Source: WHSO01 sp963732875 (GTDB taxonomy: Bacteria > Pseudomonadota > Alphaproteobacteria > SMXQ01). From it: a stretch of DNA of 64,000 nt. The stretch covers positions 2,232,001 through 2,296,000 of the forward strand of contig CAVTBD010000002.1 in NCBI GenBank assembly GCA_963732875.1, given 5' to 3'. The notes beneath the pieces are model-generated. The model saw only the letters and a list, made by a program, of their open reading frames with translations, was not told where the DNA came from and searched no databases. The position numbers and the translations under genes were made by a program. Positions 33,054-43,345 of this stretch are shown one piece after another (positions within the stretch are counted from its first letter, which is position 1; each line of letters opens with the position of its first letter).

Positions 33054-33558
33054 GGTCTGCGCCGCGGTCACCGCGGCGGCGCTGTGCCTCGCACTGGCAG
33101 CGTGCGGCTTCCATCCGCTCTATGGCCGAGGCAACGACGCGGCGAGCGCGGCCGAGCTCGAGTCGGTCTATGTGCCGCCGCTCAAGGACCGCGAGGGCCA
33201 GCTCGTCCATACCTATCTCACGCGCGGCCTGAATCCCGATGGCCGCAGCGGACCGACCCAGTACCGTCTCGAGATCGGGCTCACCAGCTCGACCTCCGAC
33301 CTCGGCATCCGCCAGGACCAGACCGCGACACGGCGCAACCTCACGCTGTCCGCACAGGTCCAGTTGCATGACATCGACACCAACAAGGTGGTCTACAGGA
33401 CGACAAGCAGCGTCGTGATCAGCTACAACATCGTCGAGGCGCATTTCGCCACGGTGTCCGCCCAGGAGGACGCGACCGACCGCGCCGCGCGCGCGATCGC
33501 CGACGATATTCGCACCCGCGTCTCGGTATTCCTCGCCAACCGCAAGTCCCGCACCTGA
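33040..33558 (+). CDS. lptE: LPS-assembly lipoprotein LptE
   Basis: A 172-residue outer-membrane lipoprotein that plugs LptD in lipopolysaccharide export. Seen: a signal peptide with lipobox LALAACGFHPLYG (Cys at about 24), and the LptE fold with YRLEIGLTSSTSDLGI, TRRNLTLSAQVQL and the C-terminal DRAARAIADDIRTRV. The GFxPLYG sequence after the cysteine is typical of alphaproteobacterial LptE. It overlaps leuS (14 bases) and precedes holA by 27 bases, a conserved trio. Confidence 0.93.
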   Translation: MSWSRVCAAVTAAALCLALAACGFHPLYGRGNDAASAAELESVYVPPLKDREGQLVHTYLTRGLNPDGRSGPTQYRLEIGLTSSTSDLGIRQDQTATRRNLTLSAQVQLHDIDTNKVVYRTTSSVVISYNIVEAHFATVSAQEDATDRAARAIADDIRTRVSVFLANRKSRT

Positions 33559-33585
33559 CATCGGCGCGGCCGCGGAAAATCACTC

Positions 33586-34632
33586 ATGAAGATCCAGCCC
33601 GCCCGTGCCGATCGCTTCATCAAGGCGCCGGGCGACGAGGTCGTCGCCGTGCTGCTCTACGGACCCGACGACGGCCTGGTGCGCGAGCGCGCCGAGACAC
33701 TGGTGCGCGCGGTCGCCGGCAGCCTCGATGATCCGTTCCTGGTGGCCGACGTGGCGCCGGGCGACCTGCGCGACGATCCGGCGCGACTAGCCGACGAGGC
33801 GCGCGCGCTCGCCTTCGGCGGCGGACGGCGGGCGGTGCGCCTGCGTGGTGCCAGCGACGCGGTGAGCGAGGCTGTCAAGAACGCCCTCGCCACGCTGTCG
33901 GACGGCGACGGCCCGTCGCCCTCGCTGGTGGTGGTGGAAGCGGGCGAGCTCGCACCGCGCGCCAAGCTGCGCAAGCTGTTCGAGGAGGCGGCGCGCGCCG
34001 CGGCGGTAGCATGCTACCTCGACGATGGCCGCAACCTCGCCCAGGTGATCGCGGAGATCCTCGCCAGCCACAAGCTCAAGCCCGCGCCCGACGCCCTCGC
34101 CTGGCTCACCCAGCATCTCGGCGCCGACCGGCGCGTGACGCGCTCGGAGCTCGACAAGCTCGCGCTCTATTGCTACGGCCGCAGCGAGGTCACGGTCGAG
34201 GACTGCGCCGCGGTGATCGGCGATGCCTCGGCGAGCGATCTCGACCAGGCGATCTTCGCCGCCACCGGCGGTGAATTCGCCGTGCTCGAAGCGACGCTGG
34301 CGCGCGCATTCCGCGAGGGCGTCAGCCCGATCGCGGTGATCCGCGCGGCGCAGCGCCATCTCCAGCGCCTGCACCAGGTCGCCGGCGCGATGGTGGCGGG
34401 AACGCCGCTCGATAGCGCGATCAAGGGGCTGAAGCCGCCGCCGTTCTTCAAGGTCGCGGACCGCTTCCGCGCCCAGGCGCGGACCTGGCCGGTCGCCCAT
34501 GTCGCCCAAGCGCTGGCGCTCCTGTCCGACGCCGAGGTGCGGTGCAAGACCACCGGCATGCCCGACCAACTGATCTGCGCCCGCGCGCTGATGCAGATCG
34601 CCCAGGCGGGACGTCGTGCAAGGCACGCCTAA
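33586..34632 (+). CDS. holA: DNA polymerase III subunit delta
   Basis: A 348-residue clamp-loader wrench subunit. Seen: the AAA-like N-terminus (VVAVLLYGPDDGLVRERAE), the ADVAPGDLRDDPARLADEA and LAFGGGRRAVRL strands, and the C-terminal collar domain from about residue 215. There is no Walker A motif, as expected for delta. RBS region GCGGAAAATC, ATG 33586. The stop lies inside a row of degenerate 25-bp repeats, so its last residues (RRARHA) are encoded by the first repeat unit. Confidence 0.92.
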   Translation: MKIQPARADRFIKAPGDEVVAVLLYGPDDGLVRERAETLVRAVAGSLDDPFLVADVAPGDLRDDPARLADEARALAFGGGRRAVRLRGASDAVSEAVKNALATLSDGDGPSPSLVVVEAGELAPRAKLRKLFEEAARAAAVACYLDDGRNLAQVIAEILASHKLKPAPDALAWLTQHLGADRRVTRSELDKLALYCYGRSEVTVEDCAAVIGDASASDLDQAIFAATGGEFAVLEATLARAFREGVSPIAVIRAAQRHLQRLHQVAGAMVAGTPLDSAIKGLKPPPFFKVADRFRAQARTWPVAHVAQALALLSDAEVRCKTTGMPDQLICARALMQIAQAGRRARHA

Positions 34633-34735
34633 AACGATTTTGCGAATCACACCTGAAAAAGACGTCGCGAAGCGCGCTTAAAAAAGATAGTGCGAAGCGC
34701 GCGTAAGAAATTTCGCAAGACACGCGTGAAACACC
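34613..34735 (+). repeat. Five degenerate tandem repeats of about 25 bp
   Basis: Successive units carry a core like TGCGAAGCGCGCGTAAAAAA: near 34613, 34638, 34663, 34688 and 34711 one reads TGCAAGGCACGCCTAAAA, TGCGAATCACACCTGAAAAA, CGCGAAGCGCGCTTAAAAAA, TGCGAAGCGCGCGTAAGAAA and CGCAAGACACGCGTGAAA. Each core is a small imperfect palindrome followed by an A-run. The array covers the end of holA and almost the whole gap to the parB stop. Read on the minus strand the A-runs become T-runs after GC-rich hairpins, so the units could be stacked terminators for parB. Confidence 0.75.
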
Positions 34736-34776
34736 GCGCGGGCAGCCCCTGATATTATTCCGATACCGGAACGAGG

Positions 34777-35697
34777 TTAGTCAGCCAGGCGCGGCTGCGG
34801 GTTGCGCTTGAGGCGGTGGAGCACGTCGTCGAGCTGCTCGAGGGTCTCGAAGTGGATGGCGATGTCGCCCGATTCGCCCTTGAGGCTGATGGTCACCTTG
34901 AGGCCGAGCAGCGTCGACAGGTCGCGTTCGAGCGCGCGCGTGTCGGCATCCTTGGCGGCGACGGGTCCGTTCCCGGCCGCCTTGCGCGCCTTGGGCGGCC
35001 GCTTGCCGTCGGCGGCGAGACGTTCGGCCTGACGCACGCTCAGGCCTTTGGCCACCACCTCGTTCGCCACCGCGAGCGGATCGGGCGCGTTCAGGAGCGC
35101 GCGTGCGTGCCCCATGGTGAGGCGTCCGTCGTCGAGCATCAGCTTGACGGGATCGGGCAGGTTCAGGAGGCGCAGCATGTTGGCGACGTGGGGCCGGCTT
35201 TTGCCGACCGCGCGCGCGAGATCCTCCTGGGTGTGATGGAACTCGCCCATCAGGCGCTGATAGCCCTCGGCCTCTTCGAGCGGCGTCAGGTCCTGGCGCT
35301 GGATGTTTTCGACCAGCGCGATCTCGAGCGCTTCGGAATCGGTGAGGTCGCGCACCACCACGGGTACGTCATGGACCTGGGCCTGCTGGGCGGCGCGCCA
35401 GCGCCGCTCGCCGGCGATGATCTCGAACTGGTCCGCTTCACCTTCGATACGACGCACCAGGAGCGGCTGCAGCACGCCCTTCTCGCGTATCGAATTGACC
35501 AGGGATTTCAAGGCCTCCTCGCCGAACCGGCGGCGCGGCTGGAGCCGGCCCGGGCGCAGCTGGCCGACCGCGACGCGGCGCGTGGCGCGCACCTCGTCAA
35601 GCGCCGCGTAGTCGGCCTTCTCCTCGCCGAACAGTGCGGCGAGGCCGCGGCCGAGGTTGCGCTTCTCGGGCTTGGGGGTGCCGCTCTGGTCGCTCAT
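34777..35697 (-). CDS. parB: Chromosome partitioning protein ParB
   Basis: A 306-residue CTP-dependent DNA clamp that loads at parS and spreads. Seen: the N-terminal RNLGRGLAALFGE motif that stimulates ParA, the CTP-binding region with QPLLVRRIE and IAGERRWRAAQQA, the helix-turn-helix TQEDLARAVGKSRPHVANML, GHARALLN, and the C-terminal dimerisation domain. Two matching parS sites lie at 37.1 and 39.1 kb. The start ATG (35697) overlaps the parA stop as ATGA, so parA and parB are translationally coupled. Confidence 0.96.
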   Translation of the reverse strand: MSDQSGTPKPEKRNLGRGLAALFGEEKADYAALDEVRATRRVAVGQLRPGRLQPRRRFGEEALKSLVNSIREKGVLQPLLVRRIEGEADQFEIIAGERRWRAAQQAQVHDVPVVVRDLTDSEALEIALVENIQRQDLTPLEEAEGYQRLMGEFHHTQEDLARAVGKSRPHVANMLRLLNLPDPVKLMLDDGRLTMGHARALLNAPDPLAVANEVVAKGLSVRQAERLAADGKRPPKARKAAGNGPVAAKDADTRALERDLSTLLGLKVTISLKGESGDIAIHFETLEQLDDVLHRLKRNPQPRLAD

Positions 35698-36551
35698 GAT
35701 GCCCGCGCCTCCTCGCGCCGGATCACCTCGCGGGCCAGTTGGATGTAGGCCTGCGAGCCCGGGCAGCGCAGGTCGTAGAGCAGCACCGGCTTGCCGTGGG
35801 ACGGTGCCTCCGAGACCCGGACGTTGCGCGGGATGACGGTGTTGTAGACCTTTTCGCCGAGGAAGCCGCGCACGTCGGCCGCCACCATGTTGGTCAAGTT
35901 GTTGCGGGCATCTGCCATAGTCAGCACAACACCTTGTAGCTCCAGGTCGGGATTGAGATGCCGGTTGACCCGCTCGATGGTGCGCAGCAGATGGGTCAGG
36001 CCTTCGAGGGCGAAGAACTCGCACTGCAGCGGCACCAGCACCGCGTCGGCCGCCACCAGCCCGTTGAGGGTGAGCAGGTTGAGCGATGGCGGGCTGTCCA
36101 CCAGCACGTAGTCGTAGTCGGGCGCGACCGTGGCGAGGGCATCGCGCAAGCGGTATTCGCGCCGGTCCATGTCGATCAGCTCGAGCTCGGCACCGGCGAG
36201 ATCGACCGTGCTCGGCACCAGGTCGAGGCGCGGCACGGCGGTATGAAGCGTCGCCTGGGGCACCGTCGCCTGGCCGATCAGCAGGTCGTAGGTGCCGCTG
36301 TGGCGCTGGGCCTGGCCGATGCCGAGCCCGGTCGAGGCGTTGCCCTGGGGGTCGAGGTCCACCACCAGCACGCGCGAGCCCACGGCGGCGAGCGCGGTAG
36401 CGAGGTTGATCGCGGTGGTGGTCTTGCCCACCCCGCCTTTCTGATTGGCGATGATGATGACCCGCGGGCGCGGCGGCGCGCCCTCAGGCGCAGAACGGTC
36501 GTCCGTGCCCTGGTCGGGATCCTGTGTCGCCTGGCTCACGGGGTCAGACAC
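35694..36551 (-). CDS. parA: Chromosome partitioning ATPase ParA
   Basis: A 285-residue deviant-Walker ATPase (Soj class) that moves ParB-parS complexes across the nucleoid. Seen: IIIANQKGGVGKTTTAINLA with both Walker lysines, the switch DLDPQGNASTGLG, YVLVDSPPSLNLLTLN and the IPRNVRVSEAPSHGKP segment. GTG 36551 is chosen because it overlaps the rsmG stop (GTG-TC-TGA), leaving an acidic N-terminal tail of about 30 residues before the ATPase fold. In alphaproteobacteria the order rsmG-parA-parB is standard. Confidence 0.95.
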   Translation of the reverse strand: MSDPVSQATQDPDQGTDDRSAPEGAPPRPRVIIIANQKGGVGKTTTAINLATALAAVGSRVLVVDLDPQGNASTGLGIGQAQRHSGTYDLLIGQATVPQATLHTAVPRLDLVPSTVDLAGAELELIDMDRREYRLRDALATVAPDYDYVLVDSPPSLNLLTLNGLVAADAVLVPLQCEFFALEGLTHLLRTIERVNRHLNPDLELQGVVLTMADARNNLTNMVAADVRGFLGEKVYNTVIPRNVRVSEAPSHGKPVLLYDLRCPGSQAYIQLAREVIRREEARAS

Positions 36552-37191
36552 GGCCGATGTCCTCGATGCGCAGCACCACGGCACCCGGCTCGGTGATGCT
36601 GGGGATGGTTTCGACGCGCATCTTCCACCGTTCGGCCGTCCGGGTCAATTCTTCCCCGGCGGTCCGGCCCTTGAGCAGCAGCAGGGCCGGATGGGCGCCC
36701 GGCACCGCCAGGAACGGTTCGGCCAGCGTCAGCAGCCGCTCCAGGGGTGCGAAGGCGCGTGCCGTGATCACGTCCACGGCGAAGGGTTCCAGGGCTTCCA
36801 GCCGGATATTATGGATGGTGGCCGCGGCCCCGGTCTGGCGCGCCACTTCGCGCAGGAAAGCGGCCTTGCGGGCGTCCGCCTCGACCAGATCCAGGGCGAT
36901 CGGGTGCCCGGCGCCCACCGCCAGAAGCGCCAGCACCAGGCCGGGAAAGCCCGCCCCCGCCCCCAGATCGAGGACACGCAGGGGCCGGACTTCGGGGAGC
37001 AAGGGGAACAGCTGGGCGGAGTCGAGGAAGTGGCGGCGCCATAGATCGCGCAGGGTGTCCGGCCCGACCAGGTTGACCGCCTTCTGGTATTTGACGAGGA
37101 GCGCGGCATGGGTTTCAAGGCGGGCCAATGTTTCACGTGAAACATTGGCGACGGCGGCGAACCCTTCCGGAGCGAGCGGCGTCTCGCTCAC
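36544..37191 (-). CDS. rsmG: 16S rRNA (guanine-527-N7)-methyltransferase RsmG
   Basis: A 215-residue SAM-dependent methyltransferase (GidB). Seen: the N-terminal NVSRETLARLE, NLVGPDTL-RDLWRRHFLDS, the SAM-binding VLDLGAGAGFPGLVLA, and ITARAFAPLERLL. Length is normal. A perfect parS site is embedded in its codons for NVSRET (37129-37144). The first codons overlap the mnmG stop (ATG 37191, stop 37188-37190). Confidence 0.95.
   Translation of the reverse strand: MSETPLAPEGFAAVANVSRETLARLETHAALLVKYQKAVNLVGPDTLRDLWRRHFLDSAQLFPLLPEVRPLRVLDLGAGAGFPGLVLALLAVGAGHPIALDLVEADARKAAFLREVARQTGAAATIHNIRLEALEPFAVDVITARAFAPLERLLTLAEPFLAVPGAHPALLLLKGRTAGEELTRTAERWKMRVETIPSITEPGAVVLRIEDIGRV
37129..37144. promoter_or_regulatory. 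parS site 1 (inside rsmG)
   Basis: TGTTTCACGTGAAACA, the perfect 16-bp palindromic ParB-loading site. It lies within the rsmG coding sequence, about 1.4 kb from parB. Confidence 0.97.
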
Positions 37192-39077
37192 GCGCTGCGG
37201 CGGGTTTCCGACCGCCCGGCCTTTCGAACATGGGCCAGCAGCGCGGTCAGGGCGGCCGGGGTCATGCCGGGGATGCGCGCCGCATGGCCCAAGGTTTCGG
37301 GCCGCACCCGCTCCAGCTTCTCGCGCACCTCGTTGGACAGGCTGCCGATGGTGCGGTAATCGAGTTCGGCCGGGATCGCCAGCGCCTCATCCCTGCGGAA
37401 CGCGTCGATGTCGGCCTGCTGGCGTGCCACATAGACCGAATAGGTCGCATCGGCTTCCACCTGGGCCCGGATTTTCGCCGGAATCTCAAGGAGTTCCGGC
37501 CACAGGGCGGCGAGCCCGGCGAGATCCACCCCGTCATGGGCCAGCAGCCGCCAGGCCGAGCGCCGGGCACCGTCCGCGCTCACCTTGATCCCGACCCGGG
37601 CGAGCTCGGCCGAACTGGCGCTCAACGTTTCCAGGGCGGTCCGGGCCGCGGCCAAGGCCGCCGCCCGCGCGGCGAAGGCCCGAGCCCGGGCCCCGTCGAC
37701 GCAGCCCACCCTCTCCCCGAGCGGGGTCAGGCGCTGGTCGGCGTTATCGGCGCGCAGCAGCAGCCGGTACTCGGCGCGGGACGTAAACATGCGATAGGGC
37801 TCGGTCACGCCCCGGGTCACGAGGTCGTCGATCAGCACCCCGAGATAGGCGGTGGCCCGGTCCACCGTGAAGCGGCCGGTGCTGCCCCCGGCCGCCAGCG
37901 CCGCGTTGATCCCGGCGACGATGCCCTGAGCCGCCGCTTCCTCGTAGCCGGTGGTGCCGTTGATCTGACCCGCCAAGAAAAGTCCCGGCATGCGGCGGGT
38001 TTCAAGGCTGTGGCCGAGCTCCCGGGGATCGACGTAGTCGTATTCGATGGCATAGCCGGGCCGCAGCATGACGGCCCGTTCCAGTCCCGGAATGGTCTTG
38101 AGCAACCCCGCCTGGACCTCGCGCGGCAGTGACGTGGAGATGCCGTTGGGATACACCGTGGGATCGTCGAGACCTTCGGGCTCGAGGAAGATCTGGTGGC
38201 GCTCGCGCGCAGCAAACCGGACCACCTTGTCCTCGATCGACGGGCAGTAGCGCGGTCCGGTGCTCTTGATCTGGCCGGAATACATCGGCGCCCGGTGCAG
38301 GTTGGCGCGGATCAACGCATGGCTCGCCGGGGTGGTCGCGGTGATATGGCACGGCACCTGGGGCGTGGTAATCGCCGTCGTCATATAGGAGAACGGCTCG
38401 GGTGGATCGTCGCCCGGCTGCACGTCGAGCCCGGCCCAGTCGATGGTGCGGCCGTCGAGGCGCGGCGGCGTGCCGGTCTTGAGCCGCCCAAGGGCGAAGC
38501 CGAACCGGGCCAGCGTCTTCGACAGGCCAAGGGCGGGCGCCTCGCCCACCCGGCCGGCGGGGATGGTCTCCTCACCCATATGGATCAGGCCCGACAGGAA
38601 CGTGCCGGTGGTCAGGATCACCGCCCCCGCCGCGATCTCACGGCCGTCGGCCAGCACTACGCCCGCCACCCGGCTGGCGCTATCGAGGCGCAGGTCCTCG
38701 ACCGCGCCCGCGGCGATGTCGAGGCCCGGCTGCTCGGCCAGGATCGCCTGCATGGCAACGCGATAGAGCTTACGGTCGGCCTGGGCGCGCGGGCCGCGCA
38801 CCGCCGGGCCTTTGGAGCGGTTGAGCACCCGGAACTGGATGCCGGCGCGGTCGATGGCACGGCCCATGACCCCGTCGAGGGCGTCGATCTCGCGCACCAG
38901 ATGGCCCTTGCCGAGGCCGCCGATGGCGGGGTTACAGGACATCTCGCCGATGGTCTCGACCTTGTGGGTGAGCAACAGGGTCACGGCACCCATCCGCGAG
39001 GCTGCGGCCGCAGCCTCGCAGCCGGCGTGGCCGCCGCCGATTACGACGACATCGTAGCTGTCCCGGGTGGTGCTCAT
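37188..39077 (-). CDS. mnmG: tRNA uridine-5-carboxymethylaminomethyl modification enzyme MnmG
   Basis: A 629-residue FAD protein which, with MnmE, modifies U34 of tRNAs reading NNA/NNG codons. Seen: VVIGGGHAGCEAAAAASRMG, the CNPAIGGLGKGHLVREIDAL motif, GTFLSGLIHMG, two redox cysteines in the middle region (YCPSIEDKVVRF), and the helical C-terminal domain that binds MnmE. Length is normal. Both odd tRNAs of this window carry U34, the position that MnmEG modify in some tRNAs. The gene is separated from mnmE by a parS site and a small repeat. Confidence 0.97.
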   Translation of the reverse strand: MSTTRDSYDVVVIGGGHAGCEAAAAASRMGAVTLLLTHKVETIGEMSCNPAIGGLGKGHLVREIDALDGVMGRAIDRAGIQFRVLNRSKGPAVRGPRAQADRKLYRVAMQAILAEQPGLDIAAGAVEDLRLDSASRVAGVVLADGREIAAGAVILTTGTFLSGLIHMGEETIPAGRVGEAPALGLSKTLARFGFALGRLKTGTPPRLDGRTIDWAGLDVQPGDDPPEPFSYMTTAITTPQVPCHITATTPASHALIRANLHRAPMYSGQIKSTGPRYCPSIEDKVVRFAARERHQIFLEPEGLDDPTVYPNGISTSLPREVQAGLLKTIPGLERAVMLRPGYAIEYDYVDPRELGHSLETRRMPGLFLAGQINGTTGYEEAAAQGIVAGINAALAAGGSTGRFTVDRATAYLGVLIDDLVTRGVTEPYRMFTSRAEYRLLLRADNADQRLTPLGERVGCVDGARARAFAARAAALAAARTALETLSASSAELARVGIKVSADGARRSAWRLLAHDGVDLAGLAALWPELLEIPAKIRAQVEADATYSVYVARQQADIDAFRRDEALAIPAELDYRTIGSLSNEVREKLERVRPETLGHAARIPGMTPAALTALLAHVRKAGRSETRRSA

Positions 39078-39137
39078 GGGCGCGAGACTCTACCCGCGGC
39101 TTCAGCCCTGTCAAAAGGAAACGGCGGCGGGAGACGA

Positions 39138-39153
39138 TGTTTCACGTGAAACA
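39138..39153. promoter_or_regulatory. parS site 2 (between mnmG and mnmE)
   Basis: TGTTTCACGTGAAACA, perfect palindrome, 60 bases upstream of the mnmG start. With the site in rsmG it gives two parS sites 2 kb apart, and the probable origin about 10 kb away. Confidence 0.97.
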
Positions 39154-39154
39154 G

Positions 39155-39209
39155 CGGCTACCTGCCGGCTACCTGTCAGCTACTTACCGGCTACTTGCCG
39201 GCTACTTGC
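39155..39209 (+). repeat. Five tandem 11-bp repeats beside parS
   Basis: CGGCTACCTGC, CGGCTACCTGT, CAGCTACTTAC, CGGCTACTTGC, CGGCTACTTGC follow without gaps from 39155, starting one base after the parS palindrome. The last copy provides the TAG stop of mnmE (39202-39204 on the minus strand). An 11-bp period equals one helical turn. Confidence 0.9.
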
Positions 39210-40536
39210 CGATGCAGAAGCTGGCGAAAAGATGGTCGAGGATGTCCTCGACATCGACCCGGCCGGTGATGCGCCCGATGGCGCGCGCGGCGAGGCGCAG
39301 CTCCTCGGCTAGAAGCTCGGGGGCAAGGCCCGAACCGGTCCGGCCGAGCGCCGCTACCGTATCCTCGAGGGCACGGCGGTGGCGTTCCCGGGTGAGCGGC
39401 GCGGGCCCGCCAGCATCGCCAAAGCGCTGCCGCAAGGCCGCCTCGATGACCGCCAGCAGGGCGCCGAGACCGTCGCCGGTGCGGGCCGAGACCAGGTAGG
39501 CGCCCTTTATATCATTGAAATCATTTTGATTTATGAGATCGCCCTTGTTTACAACCAGGAGCGTTTCGTTATCGACATGAGCGTCGGTGACAGCGTCGCG
39601 CGCGGGCCAGCAGGTGGCGTCGAACACGGCGAGGCGCAGGTCGGCGTCGCGGGCCCGGGCCTCGGCACGACGCACGCCTTCCGCTTCGACGGCGTCGCCG
39701 GTCTCGCGCAGGCCGGCGGTGTCGACCAGGGTAACCGGCAATCCGCCGAGGTCGAGATGGACCTCGATCACGTCGCGCGTGGTGCCCGCAGTCTCCGACA
39801 CGATCGCCGCCTCGCGCCGCGCGAGCCGGTTGAGCAGGCTCGACTTGCCGACATTGGGGGCGCCGATGATGGCGACCGCAAGCCCATCGCGCAGGCGCTC
39901 GCCCCGATGACGATCATCTATATAAAGTGTAATTTCTTCTTTAAGACCCAATATTTTGGGTAATACCGCCGAAAGTAGTGCTGGCGGTATATCCTCGTCG
40001 GCGAAGTCCACGGCGGCTTCGACCTCGGCCAGGAGCGCGATCAGGCGTGCCCGCCACGCCTCCAGCCGCGCCGCCAGCGCGCCACCGAGCTGGCTGAGCG
40101 CCTGCGCCCGCTGCGCCTCGGTCTCGGCCACCACCAGATCGGCCAAGGCCTCGGCCTGGGTCAGGTCCATGCGCCCGTTGCCGAAGGCGCGCCGCGAGAA
40201 CTCGCCGGGCTCGGCCGGGCGCAGGCCGGGCATTCCACCGAGCACGCGCGCCACCGCCTCGATCACGGCACGTCCGCCGTGGACGTGGAGCTCGGCCACG
40301 TCCTCGCCGGTGAAGCTCGCCGGGGCCGGGAACCATGCCACCAGCGCATCGTCGAGCGGCGCTCCGGTCGCGGGCTCGACCAGGCGCGCGCGGGCGAGCC
40401 GCCGGGCTTCGTCCGGCGCGCGGCCGGTCAGGGCATGAAGCGCCGCCGCCGCCGCCGGTCCCGACACCCGGAACACGGCGATGCCGGCCGGACCGCGGCC
40501 CGAGGCCAGCGCGAAGATGGTGTCGTCCCTAGTCAT
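39202..40536 (-). CDS. mnmE: tRNA modification GTPase MnmE
   Basis: A 444-residue GTPase that partners MnmG. Seen: the N-terminal formyl-THF-binding domain (TIFALASGRGPAGIAVFRVS), the helical domain, the inserted G domain with GAPNVGKSSLLNRL, DTAGLRETGD and VNKGDL, and the C-terminal FCIGK with the catalytic cysteine. ATG 40536 is the usual start. The G domain contains a short AT-rich stretch (39500-39560 and near 39930), giving IDDRHRGE and INQNDFND, less GC-rich than the rest of the gene. Confidence 0.96.
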   Translation of the reverse strand: MTRDDTIFALASGRGPAGIAVFRVSGPAAAAALHALTGRAPDEARRLARARLVEPATGAPLDDALVAWFPAPASFTGEDVAELHVHGGRAVIEAVARVLGGMPGLRPAEPGEFSRRAFGNGRMDLTQAEALADLVVAETEAQRAQALSQLGGALAARLEAWRARLIALLAEVEAAVDFADEDIPPALLSAVLPKILGLKEEITLYIDDRHRGERLRDGLAVAIIGAPNVGKSSLLNRLARREAAIVSETAGTTRDVIEVHLDLGGLPVTLVDTAGLRETGDAVEAEGVRRAEARARDADLRLAVFDATCWPARDAVTDAHVDNETLLVVNKGDLINQNDFNDIKGAYLVSARTGDGLGALLAVIEAALRQRFGDAGGPAPLTRERHRRALEDTVAALGRTGSGLAPELLAEELRLAARAIGRITGRVDVEDILDHLFASFCIGK

Positions 40537-40713
40537 TGCCGCGGTTCCGCCGCTCCCGCCGGAAATCAGGCCAGGATGGGCCCGAATCAGGTCCGAATCG
40601 GGGTTGTATCGCACTGTGCCCCACCCCACACTTGGGGTCACGGCGTTCCCGCTTACACCTATCGCCGCCCGTGCGCCAGCCCGTCGCGGCCGCGCGGCCC
40701 GGCCGGATTCCCC

Positions 40714-42763
<2,050 letters not shown>

Positions 42764-42783
<20 letters not shown>

Positions 42784-43282
42784 CGCGGCGCCCGCCGCCG
42801 CGCCGCCCGCCAACGCGGTCGCGCGCCTGACCGTGCCGAGCCCGGTCGGCGCGCTCACCCTGTTCGAGCACGCCGGCGCGATTACCGACGTCGTCTGGGC
42901 CGCGAGCGACCGGCTGCGTAACGGGCGCCCGACACCGCTGCTCGCGGAAGCGCGCGACCAGCTCGCCGCCTATTTCGCGGGCCGCCTCAGGCAATTCGAC
43001 CTGCCGCTCGCCCCCCGGGGCACGCCTTTCCGGCACAAGGTGTGGGCGGCGATGCGCGCGATTCCCTATGGTGCCACCGCCAGCTACGGCGATCTCGCGC
43101 TTCTCACCGACAGTGCGCCGCGCGCAGTCGGCGGTGCCTGCGGTGCCAACTCGATCCCGATCCTGATTCCGTGCCACCGGGTGCTGGCCGCCGATGGCGG
43201 CCTCGGCGGCTATTCCGGCGGCGGCGGGCTTGCCACCAAGATGCAGCTGCTCGCCCTTGAAGGGGTCACGGTCAGCCGTTAA
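42764..43282 (+). CDS. Methylated-DNA-[protein]-cysteine S-methyltransferase
   Basis: A 172-residue O6-alkylguanine alkyltransferase of the Ogt/MGMT type, which repairs alkylated guanine by suicidal transfer to cysteine. Seen: the PVGALTLFEHAGAI strand, FRHKVWAAMRAIPYGATASYGDLA with the arginine finger region, and the active site IPILIPCHRVLAADG. ATG 42764 is chosen for its GGAG RBS; ATG 42776 is possible. It overlaps the DUF255 gene by 20 bases. Asparagine in GANSIP is the usual residue before the active site (seen as ANP/NSI in relatives). Confidence 0.9.
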
Positions 43283-43345
43283 GACTCGGGGCGCCCGAGC
43301 CACACCCGCAACCGGCGTTCCCACGCCAGACCAGGGGAGACCATC

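Noticed and set aside
40279..40713. N-terminal extension of the DUF255 protein
   Set aside because: It overlaps mnmE antisense and has high R/G/A content; the family starts with the NELDKETSPYLLQHA segment at 40714.
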